Source: Nocardioides caldifontis (GTDB lineage Bacteria; Actinomycetota; Actinomycetes; Propionibacteriales; Nocardioidaceae). Taken from it: DNA of 64,000 nt. This document shows positions 1 through 7,741 of the stretch, in pieces. Position numbers and translations under genes: made by a program. Every line of letters starts with the position of its first letter. The first letter of the stretch is position 1. The stretch is taken from assembly GCF_008087345.1 (NCBI RefSeq), contig NZ_ML701737.1, forward strand, positions 124,001-188,000, written 5' to 3'. Below the pieces are notes generated by a model that saw only the letters and a list, made by a program, of their open reading frames with translations, searched no databases and had not been told where the DNA came from.

Positions 1-136
1 CCTGCGGGTCGAGGTCGACGATGAGCACCTTCGCCCCGAGCTCCGCCAGCGCCGCGCCCAGCGAGGCCACGGTGGTGGTCTTCGCCACGCCACCCTTCTG
101 GTTGGCGACGGCGAGAATCGTGCTCACGGCGGCCAT
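1..136 (-). CDS. ParA-family ATPase, N-terminal part (runs off the window)
   Basis: Reading leftward from the ATG at 134-136, the peptide begins MAAVSTILAVANQKGGVAKT and continues to VLIVDLDPQ at the window edge. KGGVAKTTT is the deviant Walker A motif of ParA/MinD/Soj ATPases, and the D in VDLDPQ is the usual Walker A' position. These proteins are cytoplasmic ATP-dependent switches in chromosome or plasmid segregation or in positioning protein clusters. Only about 45 codons are present, so the subfamily cannot be told. The gene diverges from the SDR gene that starts 54 nt away. Confidence 0.85.
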   Translation of the reverse strand, partial: MAAVSTILAVANQKGGVAKTTTVASLGAALAELGAKVLIVDLDPQ

Positions 137-178
137 TGTGCCCCGCAGCCCCGTCCGGACCGGGGAGGCAGGCCCTGG

Positions 179-184
179 CATGCT
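179..184 (+). promoter_or_regulatory. -10-like hexamer for a leaderless SDR transcript
   Basis: CATGCT lies exactly 6 nt before the ATG at 191 and no Shine-Dalgarno sequence is visible. Transcription would then start at or next to the A of the start codon. Confidence 0.4.
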
Positions 185-190
185 GCCCGC

Positions 191-979
191 ATGTCGCAGG
201 CCGCCAACAGCTCTCCCGCCCGCCCCGTCGCCCTGGTCACCGGACCCACCGCTGGTCTGGGCCGCCGGTTCGCCGTCCGGCTCGCCGAGCGCGGCCACGA
301 CCTCGTCCTCGTGGCCCGCGACCGGGGCCGGCTGGAGGAGCTCGCCGTCGAGCTCGAGCGCGACCACGGGGCGTCGTCGGAGGTGCTCGTCGCCGACCTG
401 GCGGACCGCGAGCAGCTGAAGGCGGTCGAGCGCCGCGCGGCCGCCACGGAACGGCCGGTCGAGCTGGTGGTCAACAACGCGGGGTTCGGGATGAAGCACC
501 CGTTCCTCGACAACGACGTCGAGGACGAGCAGCGGATGCTCGAGGTCCTCGTCACCGCGGTGATGCGGCTCAGCCATGCGGCTCTCGGCCAGATGGTGGA
601 GCGCGGCAGCGGCGGGATCATCAACGTCTCCAGCGTCGCCGGCGAGCTCCCCCGCGGCACCTACTCCGCCGCGAAGGCCTACGTCACCCAGCTCTCCAAG
701 TGGTCCGACGCGACCTACCGGGACCAGGGGGTGCGCACCATGGCGCTGCTGCCCGGGTTCACCCGCACGGAGTTCCACAGCCGGATGGACGTCAAGCAGC
801 ACTCCGCCCCGGCCTGGATGTGGCTCGACGCCGACCGCGTGGTGCGGGACGGGCTGCGGGACTTCGACGCGGGCCGGTCGGTGTCGGTCCCCTCGAAGCG
901 CTACAAGCTGATCACCACGGCCGTCCGAGCGGTGCCGTACGGCGTGCAGGCGAAGTTCCAGTCGCTGGGCCGCAAGTAG
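191..979 (+). CDS. Short-chain dehydrogenase/reductase (SDR)
   Basis: This 262-residue classical SDR is a soluble NAD(P)-dependent oxidoreductase. The cofactor glycine motif TGPTAGLG is at about residues 17-24, NNAG at 95-98, the catalytic Ser near 147-148 in INVSSVAG, and the YSAAK Tyr/Lys pair at 158-162, so it should be active. Length is normal for the family. The LLPGFTRTEF segment fits the usual SDR substrate-loop region. The substrate cannot be read from sequence. It is a single gene between the divergent ParA gene and the convergent MarC gene. Confidence 0.9.
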   Translation: MSQAANSSPARPVALVTGPTAGLGRRFAVRLAERGHDLVLVARDRGRLEELAVELERDHGASSEVLVADLADREQLKAVERRAAATERPVELVVNNAGFGMKHPFLDNDVEDEQRMLEVLVTAVMRLSHAALGQMVERGSGGIINVSSVAGELPRGTYSAAKAYVTQLSKWSDATYRDQGVRTMALLPGFTRTEFHSRMDVKQHSAPAWMWLDADRVVRDGLRDFDAGRSVSVPSKRYKLITTAVRAVPYGVQAKFQSLGRK

Positions 980-1015
980 TCCGGGCGGGGAGACCCAGGG
1001 TGCCCTTGGGGAACT

Positions 1016-1051
1016 GGTGCTCCCCACAGGTTGCGGTCGATGGGGAGCACC
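1016..1051. terminator. Inverted repeat between convergent SDR and MarC genes
   Basis: GGTGCTCCCC (1016-1025) pairs perfectly with GGGGAGCACC (1042-1051) across a 16-nt loop. A second short palindrome, CCCATG/CATGGG, follows at about 1057-1072. The position between two gene ends suggests a bidirectional terminator, but there is no clear T tract. Confidence 0.4.
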
Positions 1052-1088
1052 GGAAACCCATGCCACCATGGGAAACCGTCCCCCGAAC

Positions 1089-1706
1089 TCAGCCCTCGCC
1101 GGCGATGAACGCGCGGACCGCGTCGGCGACCAGCTGCACGGCGATCGCCGAGAGCAGCAGACCGGCGATCCGGCTGACGAGCACGACCCCGCCCTCGCGG
1201 AGCAGCCGCAGGATCGGCATCGAGAAGCGCATCGAGAGCCAGATGGCGACGTGCACCAGCACCAGCGCCAGCCCGACCGCGGAGAACGACGCCACGTCGT
1301 CGACGTGCTCGGAGTAGACCATGGTCGCCACGATCGCGCCCGGTCCGGCGAGGAGCGGCGTGCCGAGCGGCACGAGCGCGATGTTGACGTCGGAGTTCGC
1401 CGTCGGCGTCTCCTCCTTGCCGGTCAGCAGCTCGAGCGCGACCAGCAGGAGGAGCAGCCCGCCGGCCGCCTGCAGCGCCGGCAACGAGATGTGCAGGTAG
1501 CTCAGGATCGCCTGGCCGAAGAAGGCGAACGCGCAGATCACGCCGAAGGAGACCGCCACCGCCTGCCAGGCAGCCCGGCGGATCGTGGCCTGCGCTCGGC
1601 CGCGGGTCAGCGACAGGAAGATCGGGATCGTCCCGACCGGGTCCATGATCACGAACAGCGTGACGAACACCTCGGTCATCAGACCGAGGGCGAGCAGGTC
1701 GCTCAT
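1089..1706 (-). CDS. MarC-family integral membrane protein
   Basis: This 205-residue hydrophobic protein has about six membrane segments. The N-terminus carries the family-typical FVIMDPVGTIPIFLSL, followed by AFFGQAILSYL and the central PLGTPLLAGPGAI. The biochemical role of the family is unresolved: it is named after the mar locus, but antibiotic-resistance claims have not held up. Its ATG overlaps the stop of the upstream PHP gene (ATGA, 1703-1706), so the two are probably translationally coupled. Confidence 0.9.
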   Translation of the reverse strand: MSDLLALGLMTEVFVTLFVIMDPVGTIPIFLSLTRGRAQATIRRAAWQAVAVSFGVICAFAFFGQAILSYLHISLPALQAAGGLLLLLVALELLTGKEETPTANSDVNIALVPLGTPLLAGPGAIVATMVYSEHVDDVASFSAVGLALVLVHVAIWLSMRFSMPILRLLREGGVVLVSRIAGLLLSAIAVQLVADAVRAFIAGEG

Positions 1707-2563
1707 GCGGGGCGGGTCCTCTCACGGGAGGCGACGGCGGCCCGCTCGCGCAGCCGCTCGTACTCCTCCGGGGCGGTGGTGTTGCACCCGAGGTCGTGGT
1801 CGACCTTCCCGGTGCCGTGGTGGTCGCTGGAGCCGGTCACGACGAGGTCGAGCTCGGCGGCGATGGCGCGCAGCTCGGCGCGCTGACGGGCGTCGTGGTC
1901 CTGGTGGTCGACCTCGATGCCGGTGAGGCCGTGCGCCTTCAACCGCGCGATGCCGTCGAGCCGCAGGTCGTCGTTGTCGTGCCTGCCCCACGGGTGGGCG
2001 ACGACCGTGACGCCGCCGGCGCTGGCCACGATGCCGATCATCGACTCGACGGTCGGGGCGTAGCGGCGGACGTACGCCGGCCGCCCGGGCGACAGCCACC
2101 GGTCGAACGCCTCGTCGCGGTGGCCGACGACGCCGAGCGAGACCAGCGCGTCGGCGACGTGCGGGCGGCCGATGGCGGCGGCGTCGCGCCCGTGCTCGGC
2201 CACCAGCTCGGTGGTGATGTCGATGCCGTGGGCGCGCAGCTTCTCGACGATCAGCGGGGTGCGGCCGTCGCGGCCGTCGAGGATCCGGTCGAGCTCGGCG
2301 ACCAGCGCCGGGTGCGTCGGGTCGGGCCAGTAGGCCAGCAGGTGGAGCCCGCGGCCGGCGTGCTTGCAGCTGATCTCCATGCCGGGGACCACCGTGATGC
2401 CGGCCGCGTCGGCGGCCTCCGCGGCCTCGTCCCAGCCGGTCGCGGTGTCGTGGTCGGTGAGCCCGAGGACGTCCAGCCCGGCCTCCACCGCCGCCCGGAC
2501 CAGCGCGGACGGCGAGTCGGTGCCGTCCGAGCGGTCGGAGTGGGTGTGGAGGTCGATACGCAC
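1703..2563 (-). CDS. PHP-domain metal-dependent phosphoesterase
   Basis: The 286-residue protein starts MRIDLHTHSDRSDGTDSPSA, the PHP motif I with HTH at residues 6-8. GLTDHDT, VVAHPWGRH and C-terminal GSSDHHG supply further metal ligands. It resembles the YciV/RNase AM-like branch, which removes phosphates from 3',5'-bisphosphonucleotides or RNA 5' ends; that assignment is by family. The GTG at 2563 is preceded after 6 nt by TAGGCT, a good -10, so the mRNA is probably leaderless. It is coupled to MarC by a 4-nt overlap. Confidence 0.88.
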   Translation of the reverse strand: MRIDLHTHSDRSDGTDSPSALVRAAVEAGLDVLGLTDHDTATGWDEAAEAADAAGITVVPGMEISCKHAGRGLHLLAYWPDPTHPALVAELDRILDGRDGRTPLIVEKLRAHGIDITTELVAEHGRDAAAIGRPHVADALVSLGVVGHRDEAFDRWLSPGRPAYVRRYAPTVESMIGIVASAGGVTVVAHPWGRHDNDDLRLDGIARLKAHGLTGIEVDHQDHDARQRAELRAIAAELDLVVTGSSDHHGTGKVDHDLGCNTTAPEEYERLRERAAVASRERTRPA

Positions 2564-2569
2564 CGGTCA

Positions 2570-2575
2570 AGCCTA
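2570..2575 (-). promoter_or_regulatory. -10 hexamer for a leaderless PHP transcript
   Basis: TAGGCT on the minus strand matches TANNNT and ends 6 nt before the GTG at 2563. Confidence 0.5.
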
Positions 2576-2635
2576 GTCAGCGGCGCGGCGCCGGCCCGCC
2601 GATCGACCGCCCGGGCAGGGTCATCTCCGTCACCC

Positions 2636-3271
2636 TCACCAGGAGCGCGGCAGCGTCCCGAAGGGGGTGTCGACCAGCGGCGGACCGAGGTGCGAGAGGT
2701 CGGCGAGCGGCCCCACGTCGCGGAGCAGGAGCAGTGCCGAGGCCGGGCGTACGACGACCCACAGCCACCGTCCCTCGGCCTCCCCGGCGACGACCGCCCG
2801 GTCGAGGGCCTCGCCGTCGTCGGCGGTCGAGACCGTCCACATCGGAAGGGTGACGTCCTCCACGCGCAGGTGCAGCGCTGCGGGGCCGTGGCCGACCTCC
2901 GCGCCGGGGTCGGTGTGCGTGACGCCGCCGACCCGCGCCCCGAGCCCGACGCCGGGCTCCTCGGTGACGACGGTCAGCTCGACCGGACCGTCGAGCTCGC
3001 TGGTGCCGGAGCAGGAGGCGAACGCCGCCTGCGGGGTGCCGCCCTCGACGTTGACGCAGCCGAAGTCGGTGACCTGCCAGCCGGCGGGCAGCGGCCAGGG
3101 CAGCCAGGTCGGCAGCGGGCGCGAGAGCACGAGGTGCTCCGCGAAGCTCTCGTACGACGGCTCCTCGGCCCGCCACAGCGGCGCGGTCTCCTCGTGCGTG
3201 GCGCACCGGACGTCCGTGCCCGCGACGGTGACCGGGCCGGGGCAGCGAGGGCACTGGGGCTCGAGCGTCAT
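2636..3271 (-). CDS. DUF6758-type protein with N-terminal zinc-ribbon-like cysteines
   Basis: This 211-residue soluble protein of unknown function starts MTLEPQCPRCPGPV with a CxxC knuckle (C7, C10), then C23 and H26, so metal binding is possible. The rest is a conserved actinobacterial domain with motifs PLPTWLPWPLPAGWQVTDFG and GPAALHLRVEDVTLPMWTVS. As known from actinomycete genomes, this family sits beside PHP and MarC genes, as here. A 72-nt gap separates it from the PHP gene, which has its own promoter. Its start is set by TAGGCT 6 nt upstream of the ATG at 3271. Confidence 0.75.
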   Translation of the reverse strand: MTLEPQCPRCPGPVTVAGTDVRCATHEETAPLWRAEEPSYESFAEHLVLSRPLPTWLPWPLPAGWQVTDFGCVNVEGGTPQAAFASCSGTSELDGPVELTVVTEEPGVGLGARVGGVTHTDPGAEVGHGPAALHLRVEDVTLPMWTVSTADDGEALDRAVVAGEAEGRWLWVVVRPASALLLLRDVGPLADLSHLGPPLVDTPFGTLPRSW

Positions 3272-3277
3272 CGGCTC

Positions 3278-3287
3278 AGCCTAAAGT
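3278..3287. promoter_or_regulatory. Overlapping divergent -10 elements in a 22-bp intergenic gap
   Basis: On the minus strand TAGGCT (3283 to 3278) is 6 nt before the DUF6758 ATG. On the plus strand TAAAGT (3282-3287) is 6 nt before the NUDIX GTG. The two hexamers share 3282-3283, so RNA polymerase could serve only one direction at a time. Confidence 0.55.
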
Positions 3288-3293
3288 GGCCCG

Positions 3294-3698
3294 GTGCTGC
3301 CGAGGAGGGTCCCGTGCGCCGGGGCGGTGGTCCAGGACGCGACCGGCCGGCTGCTGCTGGTCCGCCGCGGGACGGAGCCCGGACGCGGCCTCTGGTCGGT
3401 CCCCGGCGGACGCGTCGAGCCGGACGAGTCGACCGAGCAGGCGGCGGCCCGAGAGGTCGAGGAGGAGACCGGGCTCCGCGTGGTCCCCGGCCGGCTCCTC
3501 GGGACCGTCGAGCGCGACGGGCCCGGCGGGGTCGTCTACGTCATCCACGACTTCGAGGCCCGCGTCGACGGCACCCCGGCGCTGCGGGCCGGCGACGACG
3601 CGGACGAGGCCCGGTGGTGCACCCCGGACGAGGTCGAGGAGCTGCCGTGTGTCGAGGGGCTGGTCGAGACGCTGCGCGGGTGGGGCGTGCTGGGCTGA
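3294..3698 (+). CDS. NUDIX hydrolase (MutT-like)
   Basis: This 134-residue enzyme would hydrolyse a nucleoside-diphosphate-linked or oxidised nucleotide substrate. The full Nudix box spans about residues 39-61 (GRVEPDESTEQAAAREVEEE followed by TGL), with the catalytic REVEEE intact. The N-terminal strand VPCAGAVVQDATGRLLLVRR is typical. The GTG start follows TAAAGT by 6 nt with no ribosome-binding site, indicating a leaderless mRNA. The substrate is unknown. It ends 12 nt from the convergent phosphatase gene. Confidence 0.9.
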   Translation: MLPRRVPCAGAVVQDATGRLLLVRRGTEPGRGLWSVPGGRVEPDESTEQAAAREVEEETGLRVVPGRLLGTVERDGPGGVVYVIHDFEARVDGTPALRAGDDADEARWCTPDEVEELPCVEGLVETLRGWGVLG

Positions 3699-3710
3699 CC
3701 CGTCGGGAGC

Positions 3711-4265
3711 TCAGCAGTTCCAACGCAGGACCACCGGCGTCTCCCGCTCGTACCCCAGGACGCCGAGGGTGGCGGTGTCGAGCCGGAAGTGCCGCCCCTC
3801 GCTGACCGGCAGGTCGAGCCAGCGCGCGGTCAGCGCGCGGAGGGCGTGGCCGTGACCGAACACCAGGACGTCCCCGTCCGCCTCCCGGGCCCGAGTGACG
3901 ACGCGGTCGAGCCGCGTCCCCACCTGCTCGGCGGTCTCCCCGCCGGGGACCGGGTGGGTCCACACCGTCCACCCCGGGACGGTCTCGCGGATCTCCGCGG
4001 TCGTGACGCCCTCGTAGTCGCCGTACTCCCACTCGGCGAGGTCCTGGTCGACCAGCGGGTCGAAGCCGGCGAGCTCGGCGGTGCGCAGCGCGCGGCGTCG
4101 TGGGCTGCTCAGCACCACGTCGAACTCGTGGTCCGTCAGCCGCTCACGGAGCCGCTGCGCCACCGCGACACCGGCTTCCGTGAGGTCGAGGTCGGTGACC
4201 GAGGTGTGCCGGTGGTCCCGGCTCCACTCGGTCTCGCCGTGCCGGACCAGCCAGAGCTCACCCAT
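3711..4265 (-). CDS. Histidine phosphatase superfamily protein (phosphoglycerate-mutase-like)
   Basis: Starting at the ATG at 4265 the protein is 184 residues and begins MGELWLVRHGETEWSRDHRH. RHG at 8-10 carries the phospho-acceptor histidine, SSPRRRALRTAEL supplies the second arginine, and VFGHGHALRAL the second catalytic histidine. Such enzymes are phosphatases of small phosphometabolites; the substrate is unknown. An in-frame GTG at 4292 adds nine residues, but CAGGAT lies 6 nt before the 4265 ATG and favours the shorter form. Confidence 0.85.
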   Translation of the reverse strand: MGELWLVRHGETEWSRDHRHTSVTDLDLTEAGVAVAQRLRERLTDHEFDVVLSSPRRRALRTAELAGFDPLVDQDLAEWEYGDYEGVTTAEIRETVPGWTVWTHPVPGGETAEQVGTRLDRVVTRAREADGDVLVFGHGHALRALTARWLDLPVSEGRHFRLDTATLGVLGYERETPVVLRWNC

Positions 4266-4353
4266 CCGGGCATCCTGCCACCGGCCCCTCATCCGGTGCA
4301 GATGCGCTGGGATCCGCTCGGGAACCAGCCCAGCTGCACGGCATGAACGACGG

Positions 4354-4887
4354 TCAGCCCCCCTGCGGCCCCGGCCAGTTCTTGTCAGGCTGAGGAACAG
4401 GACGGGCGGGCTGCTCCCCGCCGCGCTCCTCGAGGTAGTTCTGCTTCGGCACCATCACCTTGCGCCGGAAGACGCAGACCACCTTGCCGTCCTGGTTGTA
4501 GCCGAGCGTCTCCACGTGGACGACGCCACGGTCGTCCTTCGACTTCGACTCCCACTTGTCGAGCACCCGGGTCTCGCCGTAGAGCGTGTCGCCGTGGAAG
4601 GTCGGGGCGACGTGGCGCAGCGACTCGATCTCGAGGTTCGCGATCGCCTTCCCGGAGATGTCCGGGACCGACATGCCGAGCAGGATCGAGTAGACGTAGT
4701 TGCCGACGACGACGTTCTTGCCGAACTGGGTGGTCTGCTCGGCGTAGTGCGCGTCCATGTGGAGCGGGTGGTGGTTCATCGTGAGCAGGCAGAACAGGTG
4801 GTCGTCGTACTCGGTGACGGTCTTGCCGGGCCAGTGCTTGTAGGTGGCGCCGACCTCGAACTCCTCGTAGCTCCGACCGAACTGCAT
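4354..4887 (-). CDS. MaoC-family (R)-hydratase-like protein
   Basis: This hot-dog-fold protein of 177 residues begins MQFGRSYEEFEVGATYKHWP. YDDHLFCLLTMNHHPLHMD holds the Asp/His hydratase region and FGKNVVVGNYVYSILLGMS follows. It resembles the mesaconyl-CoA/beta-methylmalyl-CoA hydratase type of MaoC protein, acting on a CoA thioester; the exact substrate is inference. AGGAG lies about 5 nt before the ATG at 4887, better spaced than for the GTG at 4893. It is transcribed alone. Confidence 0.8.
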   Translation of the reverse strand: MQFGRSYEEFEVGATYKHWPGKTVTEYDDHLFCLLTMNHHPLHMDAHYAEQTTQFGKNVVVGNYVYSILLGMSVPDISGKAIANLEIESLRHVAPTFHGDTLYGETRVLDKWESKSKDDRGVVHVETLGYNQDGKVVCVFRRKVMVPKQNYLEERGGEQPARPVPQPDKNWPGPQGG

Positions 4888-5039
4888 GCTCACTCCTGAT
4901 CCGACGGGAGGCGCGCACCCGCACGCCGACGCCTGCGTTCGGCGCCGGGGCCATCGTCGCCGAACGCAGGGGCCGTCGGGAATCCGGCGGCGCGGTGGGA
5001 AACCTCACGCCGCCGCGGTGCAGCGCCCTCGCGGGCCGG

Positions 5040-5231
5040 TCAGGAGCCGCCGCCCCCGGCCTTCCGGCGGTGCATGTGCACCCCGCCGAGCGGGCCGTGG
5101 GTATCCGGACCGTGGCCCTTCTCCTTGCGGTGGCCCTTGGCCTCGACGCCGCGGTCGTTGGCCTGCTTGCGCTCCAACGCCTCCTTCATCCGGGCCTTGA
5201 GGTCGTCGTTGGTCGTGGACTGTTCCGACAC
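5040..5231 (-). CDS. Small DUF5302-type protein
   Basis: This 63-residue, highly charged protein starts at GTG 5231 behind a strong GAGGAGG site 5 nt upstream. An N-terminal helix (DDLKARMKEALERKQAN) is followed by a Gly/His/Lys-rich tail (GHRKEKGHGPDTHGPLGGVH) ending in HRRKAGGGGS. This layout matches the actinobacterial DUF5302 family, whose function is unknown. The histidines could bind metal or the basic tail nucleic acid, but nothing in the sequence settles that. Confidence 0.7.
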   Translation of the reverse strand: MSEQSTTNDDLKARMKEALERKQANDRGVEAKGHRKEKGHGPDTHGPLGGVHMHRRKAGGGGS

Positions 5232-5335
5232 AGGTGCCTCCTCGGGAAGGGTGCTCCCACCCTGCCACCGCGACCTGCCCGCGTCGACCCATTTGTCCCC
5301 CGGCTCCTGGCGGCCGGCGGGCCACCTCCGGCTGG

Positions 5336-5341
5336 TATCTT
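5336..5341 (+). promoter_or_regulatory. -10 hexamer for a leaderless sulfotransferase transcript
   Basis: TATCTT ends 6 nt before the ATG at 5348, with no ribosome-binding site between. Confidence 0.5.
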
Positions 5342-5347
5342 CCGCGC

Positions 5348-6436
5348 ATGGTCGAGGGCATCGCAGGGACGCGGCCGGTCTCGGTCCACATCGGTGCCAG
5401 CAAGACCGGGACGTCCTCGTTGCAGCGCGGGTTGTGGCAGTCGGTGGAGCAGCTCGGCGCTGCCGGCATCGGCATCCCGCTGCCCGGCCGGGTCCCGCAC
5501 GTACGCCGGCTGCTGCGACCGCTCGGCTGGGTGACCGGCTCGGGGTTCGTGCTCCCGCTCGACACCGAGAAGCTCGACGCGCTCGAGCGGCGGCTGACGA
5601 ACACCGGGGGCGCCCGGCTGCTGATCAGCAACGAGGACCTCTGCGAGGCCGGTCCCGACCAGATCGAGGCGCTCGCCGGCGTGCTGCGCCGGGCCCGCCT
5701 CGACCCCGAGGTCGTGCTGACCGTCCGCAACCTCGCCTCGGTGCTGCCCTCGGAGTGGCAGCAGTTCCTCAAGCACCGGCTGACCACGCCGTACCCGGCC
5801 TTCCTGGAGGAGGTCCGCGACCGCCGCGGCGACGCGGCCGCACACTTCTGGACGCGGCAGGACTACGTCGCGATCGCCGAGCGCTGGACCAGGCTGTGCG
5901 CCCCGGAGCGGTTCCACGTCGTGGTCGTCCCGCCGATGGCCGAGGACCCCGACGCGGTGTTCCGGTTCTTCGCCGAGGCGGTCGGCTTCCCGCAGTCGGC
6001 GCTCCGGCTCCCCCGCGGCGACGTCAACGCCTCGCTCGGATACGTCGAGGCAGAGGTCTACCGGCGGCTCAACATCGCGCTCGGGTCCCGGCTCGCGGAG
6101 TTCGAGAAGGAGTACCAGCCGGCGATCCGGCGCGTGCTCCTCAAGGGGGTCCTGGCCCGCAAGGCCAGCGGCCGGATCACGCTTCCCCCCGAGCACGTCG
6201 ACTGGGTGCGCGCGGAGGCCGACCGGCAGCGCAAGGGGCTGCTCGCCGGCGGCTACACGGTGCACGGCAACCCCGACGCCCTGGTCCCGCCGGCCGACGT
6301 GGCGAAGCCGCTGCCCGAGGTCACCGAGCAGCAGGTCGCGGACGCGGCGGTGGCGACCCTGGCGAACTTCGCGGTGCGGACCTTCGAGGCCGGCCAGACC
6401 GAGTCCGGCGAGGAGGAGCCGCCACCCGTCGGGTGA
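5348..6436 (+). CDS. Sulfotransferase-like protein (paralogue 1 of 5)
   Basis: The 362-residue protein begins MVEGIAGTRPVSVHIGASKT; the P-loop GASKTGTSSLQ (about 15-25) is the 5'-phosphosulfate-binding loop of PAPS-dependent sulfotransferases. LTVRNLASVLPSEWQQ provides the Arg/Ser-type 3'-phosphate region, and VNASLGYVEAEVYRRLN is a family block. The four paralogues at 12049, 13394, 21793 and 22938 share T-x-R-[DN]-L...W-Q, N-x-S-[LI]-G and a C-terminal helix after E-x-x-V/L. It is the only one on the plus strand and has R-N-L instead of R-D-L. The acceptor is unknown, probably a cell-surface glycan or lipid. Confidence 0.7.
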   Translation: MVEGIAGTRPVSVHIGASKTGTSSLQRGLWQSVEQLGAAGIGIPLPGRVPHVRRLLRPLGWVTGSGFVLPLDTEKLDALERRLTNTGGARLLISNEDLCEAGPDQIEALAGVLRRARLDPEVVLTVRNLASVLPSEWQQFLKHRLTTPYPAFLEEVRDRRGDAAAHFWTRQDYVAIAERWTRLCAPERFHVVVVPPMAEDPDAVFRFFAEAVGFPQSALRLPRGDVNASLGYVEAEVYRRLNIALGSRLAEFEKEYQPAIRRVLLKGVLARKASGRITLPPEHVDWVRAEADRQRKGLLAGGYTVHGNPDALVPPADVAKPLPEVTEQQVADAAVATLANFAVRTFEAGQTESGEEEPPPVG

Positions 6437-6451
6437 CGGCCCCGCCCGGGG

Positions 6452-7648
6452 TCAGCGTGACTTGTACTCCTTGAGGAGGTTGCGCCCGATGATCATCTTC
6501 TGGATGTCGGAGGTGCCCTCGCCGATCAGCATGAAGGCCGCCTCGCGGTAGAGCCGCTCGATCTCGTACTCCTTGGAGTAGCCGTAGCCGCCGTGGATGC
6601 GGAACGACGCCTCCACGACCTCCTTGCAGTACTCCGAGGCGAGCATCTTCGCCATGCCGGCCTCGACGTCCATCCGCTCGCCGCGGTCCTTCATGCGTGC
6701 GGCGCGGACCATCATGTTGTGCGCCGCCTCGACCTTGGTCGCCATCTCGGCGAGTCGGAACAGCACCGCCTGGTGGTCGGCGATCGGCTTGCCGAAGGTG
6801 TGCCGCTGCTGGGCGTAGTCGATGCCGAGCTCGAAGGCGCGCAGCGCGATGCCGCAGGCGCGGGCGGCGACGTTGACGCGGCCGACCTCGACGCCGTCCA
6901 TCATGTGGTAGAACCCCTTGCCCGGCTGGCCTCCGAGCACCTGGTCGGCGGCGATCCGGTGGCCGTCGAGGACCATCTCGGTGGTGTCGACGCCCTTGTA
7001 GCCCATCTTGTCGATCTTGCCGGGGACGTTGATCCCCTGGGCGACCTCGCCGAAGCCGGGCTCCTTCTCGACCAGGAACGTCGTCATGTTGCGGTAGACG
7101 CTGTCGGCGCCCTCGTCGGTCTTCACCAGCAGGGCCACGAGGTTGGAGGTGCCGCCGTTGGTCAGCCACATCTTCTGGCCGGTGATCGAGTAGGAGCCGT
7201 CGTCCTGGCGCACGGCCTTAGTCGACACCGCCGAGACGTCGGAGCCCAGCCCCGGCTCGGACATCGAGAACGCACCGCGCACCTCGCCGGTCGCCATCCG
7301 GGGGAGGTACTTCTGCTTCTGCTCGTCGGTCCCGTGCTGCATCAGCATGTGGGCCACGATGAAGTGCGTGTTGATCACGCCGGAGACGCTCATCCAGCCG
7401 CGGGCGATCTCCTCGACGCACAGCGCGTAGGTCAGGAGCGACTCACCGAGGCCGCCGTGCTCCTCGGGGATCATCAGCCCGAACAGCCCGAGCTCCTTGA
7501 GCCCCTCGACGATCTCGGTGGGGTACTCGTCCGCGTGCTCCAGCTCGGTCGCGACCGGGATGATCCGCTCGTCGACGAACGTGCGGACCGTCTTCAGGAT
7601 CTCCTCCTGGATGTCGGTCAGCCCTTCGGTCCCGCACAGCCGCGCCAT
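6452..7648 (-). CDS. Acyl-CoA dehydrogenase
   Basis: This 398-residue flavoenzyme of the ACAD family carries out the first, FAD-dependent oxidation of an acyl-CoA. Visible signatures are AFSMSEPGLGSDVSAVSTKA (flavin/substrate loop), TGQKMWLTNGGTSNLV, QRHTFGKPIADHQAVLFRLA, and the C-terminal IERLYREAAFMLIGEGTSDI with the E of the GEGTSDIQ motif in the usual region. Length is normal. AAGGA lies about 8 nt before the ATG at 7648. Chain specificity cannot be assigned. It is unrelated in function to the flanking surface genes. Confidence 0.93.
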   Translation of the reverse strand: MARLCGTEGLTDIQEEILKTVRTFVDERIIPVATELEHADEYPTEIVEGLKELGLFGLMIPEEHGGLGESLLTYALCVEEIARGWMSVSGVINTHFIVAHMLMQHGTDEQKQKYLPRMATGEVRGAFSMSEPGLGSDVSAVSTKAVRQDDGSYSITGQKMWLTNGGTSNLVALLVKTDEGADSVYRNMTTFLVEKEPGFGEVAQGINVPGKIDKMGYKGVDTTEMVLDGHRIAADQVLGGQPGKGFYHMMDGVEVGRVNVAARACGIALRAFELGIDYAQQRHTFGKPIADHQAVLFRLAEMATKVEAAHNMMVRAARMKDRGERMDVEAGMAKMLASEYCKEVVEASFRIHGGYGYSKEYEIERLYREAAFMLIGEGTSDIQKMIIGRNLLKEYKSR

Positions 7649-7741
7649 GAGTACGTCCTTCGGTCTCGTCCGGTGCCACCCACCGGTCCTCAGCGTCGGT
7701 GGATCGTACGCACCCGGCGCTGCACGCGGCTATGAGCGATT

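Noticed and set aside
1796-3805. 669-codon plus-strand frame
   Set aside because: It is antisense to the PHP and DUF6758 genes, with repetitive Val/Gly/Arg composition and no domain.
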